Of a stretch of DNA of 64,000 nucleotides, positions 60,277 through 64,000 are shown piece by piece. A model generated the notes under the pieces. It searched no databases, was not told where the DNA came from, and saw nothing but the letters and a program-made list of their open reading frames with translations. The position numbers and the translations under genes are program-made. The DNA comes from Opisthocomus hoazin (lineage: Eukaryota; Chordata; Aves; Opisthocomiformes; Opisthocomidae), in assembly GCF_030867145.1 (NCBI RefSeq), contig NC_134429.1, positions 21,065,115 to 21,129,114 of the forward strand, in the 5' to 3' direction. How positions within the stretch are numbered: position 1 is the stretch's first letter; each line of letters opens with the position of its first letter.

Positions 60277-62854
60277 GGGTTGCTCCCGGTGTGTCGTGGT
60301 AAGAGGGTGCAGGAGGGGACGGGCTACGGCAGCTGCCGCAGCGCAGGGTCCGTCCCTGTGAACACCAGCAGGCAGGCAGAGCTGGCGAGCCGGCAGCGAG
60401 CCGGCCGCGAGCCGGCTTTGAATGCGGCCAAATTCACGGCTGGGGAGCGGAGCAGCTTCCCTGTCCGGGCACCAGAGCTTCACAGCTTCACTGCCGAGTC
60501 GTGCTGACCAGGGGCTTGGGACCAGCACCGCGATTAAATACGACTTGCCCTCGTAGGAGCGGTTAAGTGTTCACTGTTTTCCACTGCCTTTCCTTGCGAG
60601 GTGTTGCTACAGGATGCGTTTCGTTAGGTTTTGGATGAACTGAAGGTGCTCAGGGCAGGCTGTGACTCCAGCCCACCCCTATCCCTGTTGGGGGATAACT
60701 CACAGCAGTTAAAAGCAAAGCTGCACAAGGAAAGGCGGCGTTCCCGTGCCGCAGAAGTGTCCGAATGGAAACCGAGCCCACGGTGATGCAGGGGGTCTCG
60801 TCCCGGCGTGGAGGGAGGAGGACGGGGAAGTGCCTGAAGCTCTCTTGCCGCTGTCCCCGGCTGGCGGTGCCGGGGGGAAGGCTTTGGGACGGAGCGGACA
60901 CAGCCCGGCTGGGGGCTGCGGGACCCCCCCGACAGCGCGGCGGGCAGGGCGTATTCGTGCGCATCCAGAGATGGAGAGAGCACCTAGCAAGATACTCTCT
61001 GTGCTCACTTTAATTAGTAGTAAGGAAATACCCTTCCCTCACCCCAGATGATGCACTCTGCAGCTGCAGGGACTAAACCAAAAAAGCCACTAAGGTCTTC
61101 TTGGCTGGTTGTCCCCAGAAGAGCGTAGGGAGCAGCAAGAGGCTCCCCAAGGCGGTGCCACCCAGCGAGGGACCCCGGGACAACCCCTTCCCTTGCCGGA
61201 GCCACCCCACCCGCCAGGCATCTTTCCACAACTCCAACTAAACTGAGCGTGACTGTCTCGGCATCACCCGGCGCCAACCGGGCTCCTGTAGCTGAGGTGT
61301 CCTGCGGGAGCTGGGCGAAGCAGGACAGGACCACTTCTTTCCTCAAGCCTTTGTGTGAAGGTGGCCTTTCTACGTGGGAGCAGCCAGTGCCACGTGGATG
61401 CTGTGAGAGCCCTTGGGGAGCCGCTGGACTCCAGAGATGCTCCGTGAACACACCTGGGCAGCCGTGGACACCGGCAGAGGATGGTCCCTGGGCTGGGGGC
61501 TGAGGCTGCCGAGCGTGCGGCTGCAAGGGGGGGGTCTGCGGGGAAGTGGAGGGCGGAGGAGTGAGATGCCTGGATGGGCTTTAACGCTTGGCAGGGCGGT
61601 GGGTGAGCTGTGCGTCCCCCGAAGGAGGGCTGGCTGCAGGGCTGGCACCGGGCAGCCCGCCGTTCCCCGCGCTGAAGCTGAGCCTCACGAGAACAGAAGT
61701 GAGCAGGCAGCGCCTTGCACCCTGGAAAGAGCACGAAGAGCGGTCCTGCTGCAGCGACAGCCAGATTCGCTCCGTCTCCTCCCGGCTGGTGGCTGTCCCA
61801 GCCACGCAGCTGCACGTTTGGTGCTGGAGGACAGGGCTGCTGCCTTCCTCCTGCTCCCCTCGAGGTCTGCGTAGCCACCGCCGCGCTGAGAGTCTGTCCT
61901 GGTTAAATGGGGAAAAGCAGCCAGCACAAAAACGTGCGTTATATGTTGCCAGAGAGTGAATATACAAACAGTGATGTGGGTCCCCAGTGCGGTTCCCTAC
62001 GTGAGCTGTCAGTGCGTAGGTAGCAGCATGCAGGCAAGGCTCGGAAAGCTGCGAGGAAACGCAGGCACGTGGGGAGGACTGTTAGGTGCAGAGGCCGCGG
62101 GGCTGGGGAGCGTGACGCCTGACGGCTCGGTGACGTCCAGCCACGGGCAGCCGCGTTACCCATCCCGGTGCCCGAAAGGACGCGCGTGGTTGGATTCAGC
62201 TCGGCGAAAGAAACAGCACTGCCCGTTTCATCGGCAGCTGGGGCAGCCTCGTGGCTCCCGATGCTTTAAGGTTAACGGCACCAGATAACGTAGGCCAGGC
62301 CCGCTGTGAGCGCTGGGCACAGGCTGGCCTTGCCAGGCAGCGTTTCGGGGCAGCGCGGAGCCCTCCGCCCGGAGGAAGGCTCGGCCAGACCGGCGGCTCC
62401 GAAGGCCTCCTGCAGTCTGTGGTCGGGTCACGGAGAATCCAGCCGAGGAGGGATGGACAGCTGGTGCGCGGGCAGTGCCAAGCCAAAGAGTTTGATGCGA
62501 GTCGCCTTGTCAAGCGGTTTGACGTGGCTTTTTGACACAACCATAAGCTGGGGTGGATGGAGGAGCGTAGCCCCGTAGATTCCTGTTTTTGAAGGGTTTT
62601 GACCAAACCCCTCTGTCTATTCCTCTGGGAGGTCTGGCGTTATCCGTTCTCCCGTGCTTAGGAGAGGAGGCTCCGCAGGACCCCAGGGCTCCCGGCCGAG
62701 GGCCAGTCTGGCTCTGCAGGACCTGGGCAGGCGAGCACCACCTGGGCGGGGGGAGCACGGTAGCACCGAGCCCACTGCCCTCGTGTGCAGTTCTCGTGTC
62801 CGCACTCCAAACCCTCTGTTGACAAAACAGAAGAGGCTTGGGAGGGAAATCCAA

Positions 62855-63320
62855 AGAAGATGAAAGGTTTGGAACAGAAGCCTTGTAGGGTGATACCAGA
62901 GAAACGTACTGCATGAAAGGTCTCCACGAGAAGAGTAAGGGTGGCTTGATCACAGCCTGCATGGGAGATGGTTTCTGATAGCAGACAGCTCTTTAATCTA
63001 ATAGAAAAAGACATAATGAGATCCAGTGCTTGGAAGCCGAAGCCAGGCAAATTCAGACTAGAAACAAGGTGGAAATTTTTTAACAGTGAGGATAATTAAC
63101 CGTAGGAACAATTTACCAAGGAATGCGGTGGCTTCTCCAACTCCTGAAGTATTCAAATGAAGAGTCTGCGTATCTCTCACAAGATAAGCTGTGCTTCAGG
63201 CAGACACCGTGGGCTCAACGCAGAACGAGGAGGCAGAGGTCTCAGGCCAGCAGCTCAGGGAACCCAACCGGAGGATCGTCGTCTGTCCTCTCTAGCCTTA
63301 AAACGCTGGATTTCTAAGTT
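62855..63320 (+). mobile_element. Ancient CR1/L3-type LINE fragment, plus orientation
   Basis: The order of blocks follows the 3' ORF region of the old amniote CR1/L3 family: gatgaaaggtttggaacaga; ggcttgatcacagcctg; gatccagtgcttggaagccg; gccaggcaaattcagactag; tttttaacagtgaggataat; taaccgtaggaacaatttac; and near the end tctctagccttaaaacgctg. The frame is broken. It is much older than the minus-strand CR1 copies in this window. Confidence 0.88.
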
Positions 63321-64000
63321 TAGGAAGTGGGTGAATGGAGAAGGGGCAAAGACTTGGGACATGGGCTTGGGGCTCGGTTTACCAGAACCAGGTCTGTCCT
63401 GGCAGAGGGGTGCCAGGCAGCGGGTGGGTGACGCTGGATGTCCCCACTCCGGGGCTGGGCTCTGAGCACCGCACATTGCCACAAACTCCGAACCCGATCG
63501 CCCGGGCTGGTCTGTGCTGTGGGAAGCCCCCGGGCTGCCGCCGCCTCCCTTTTCATTTTTAATGGCCTTCTTATCAGCAGAGAGCAGTGGCCAGATGCTG
63601 AAAATAAGGTTTTCCCTGTAGGTTCGAACCCCCCTCTGGTAGGCTGCTCCGACGGGGCTGGGAGGAGGACCGGGAGCTGCAAGACGGGGCATGCCGGCAG
63701 CCTGCCTGTTTGCTGGAAGCTGTCAGGGCTCTCGGTTCCCCGGAGCTGCCCGTACACGCTAGAGCCGCGAGCCGATCTCGGCTGTTTTCTCACCGGCAGC
63801 CCCTCGCCACGCCGGCCAGCTGGTAACTGATAGATAATTAGTATTTTTCTCAAGTCGGGTTTGCGGCAGAAACGCTACCACGTGCGCCAGAGCCAGCAGA
63901 AGCGTTAATAGGGTCTTTGGCCTCCCATGGCCTGGCTGCGAAAGGACGTGGGGGCTCAAGCCCCCCGCACGGGGCAGCTGCCCGGGCTTGCATGGAGCCC

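Larger units (their letters stand above)
59039..64000 (+). other. TP73: TP73 intron 4 (partial)
   Basis: At least 4.96 kb without a recognisable exon. It contains a GCACG pentanucleotide array and an ancient CR1/L3-type LINE fragment. Exon 5 was not seen. Confidence 0.85.

Noticed and set aside
59039-64000. TP73 exon 5
   Set aside because: No stretch encoding YSPLLKKLYCQ-like residues after an acceptor was seen; it must lie beyond the window.

Overview
This is vertebrate genomic DNA, almost certainly from a bird. It has GT-AG spliced genes, GC-rich CpG-island promoters, many minisatellites, and several CR1 retrotransposons with the avian 3' end. The gene order is MEGF6 (minus) - TPRG1L (plus) - WRAP73 (minus) - TP73 (plus), the conserved order of human 1p36.3. 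I recall the chicken counterpart being on a small chromosome, but I could not check this. No species can be named from the sequence alone.

Layout. 1-9549 is MEGF6 intron 3, running off the left edge. The first three MEGF6 coding exons (signal peptide and whole EMI domain) lie at 9550-9659, 14438-14572 and 17081-17166 on the minus strand. 17.2-20.4 kb is a GC-rich intergenic stretch. TPRG1L is complete in five coding exons (20427-24650, 257 aa). WRAP73 is complete in twelve coding exons (43363 down to 26884, 449 aa) and converges tail-to-tail with TPRG1L. The 5' part of TP73 fills the right end: TA exons 2 and 3 (50836-50894, 52183-52306), the alternative first coding exon of the N-terminally truncated form (54911-54949), and common exon 4 (58793-59038), which starts the DNA-binding domain. 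The remaining TP73 exons lie beyond 64000. All exon junctions were placed by hand from GT/AG sites, phase continuity and remembered human proteins, and the phases are consistent throughout.

How the genes relate. TPRG1L is a synaptic-vesicle protein, WRAP73 a centrosomal WD-repeat protein and TP73 a p53-family transcription factor. They share a neighbourhood rather than a pathway, although WRAP73 and TP73 are divergently arranged and both matter for centriole or cilium biology.

Most interesting region: 54.0-55.5 kb, around the internal TP73 promoter. A 20-bp element at 54359-54378 differs by one base from the p53/p73 response element I recall from the human deltaN promoter. Between it and the deltaN start codon is an eight-copy 36-bp minisatellite, which may lie in the 5' UTR and inside an upstream ORF. 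A 56-bp minisatellite follows about 200 bp after the exon. Other points of interest are a 65-bp minisatellite stop-free in several frames on both strands, a candidate RFX X-box near where TP73 exon 1 should lie, and a tandem splice acceptor at TP73 exon 4.
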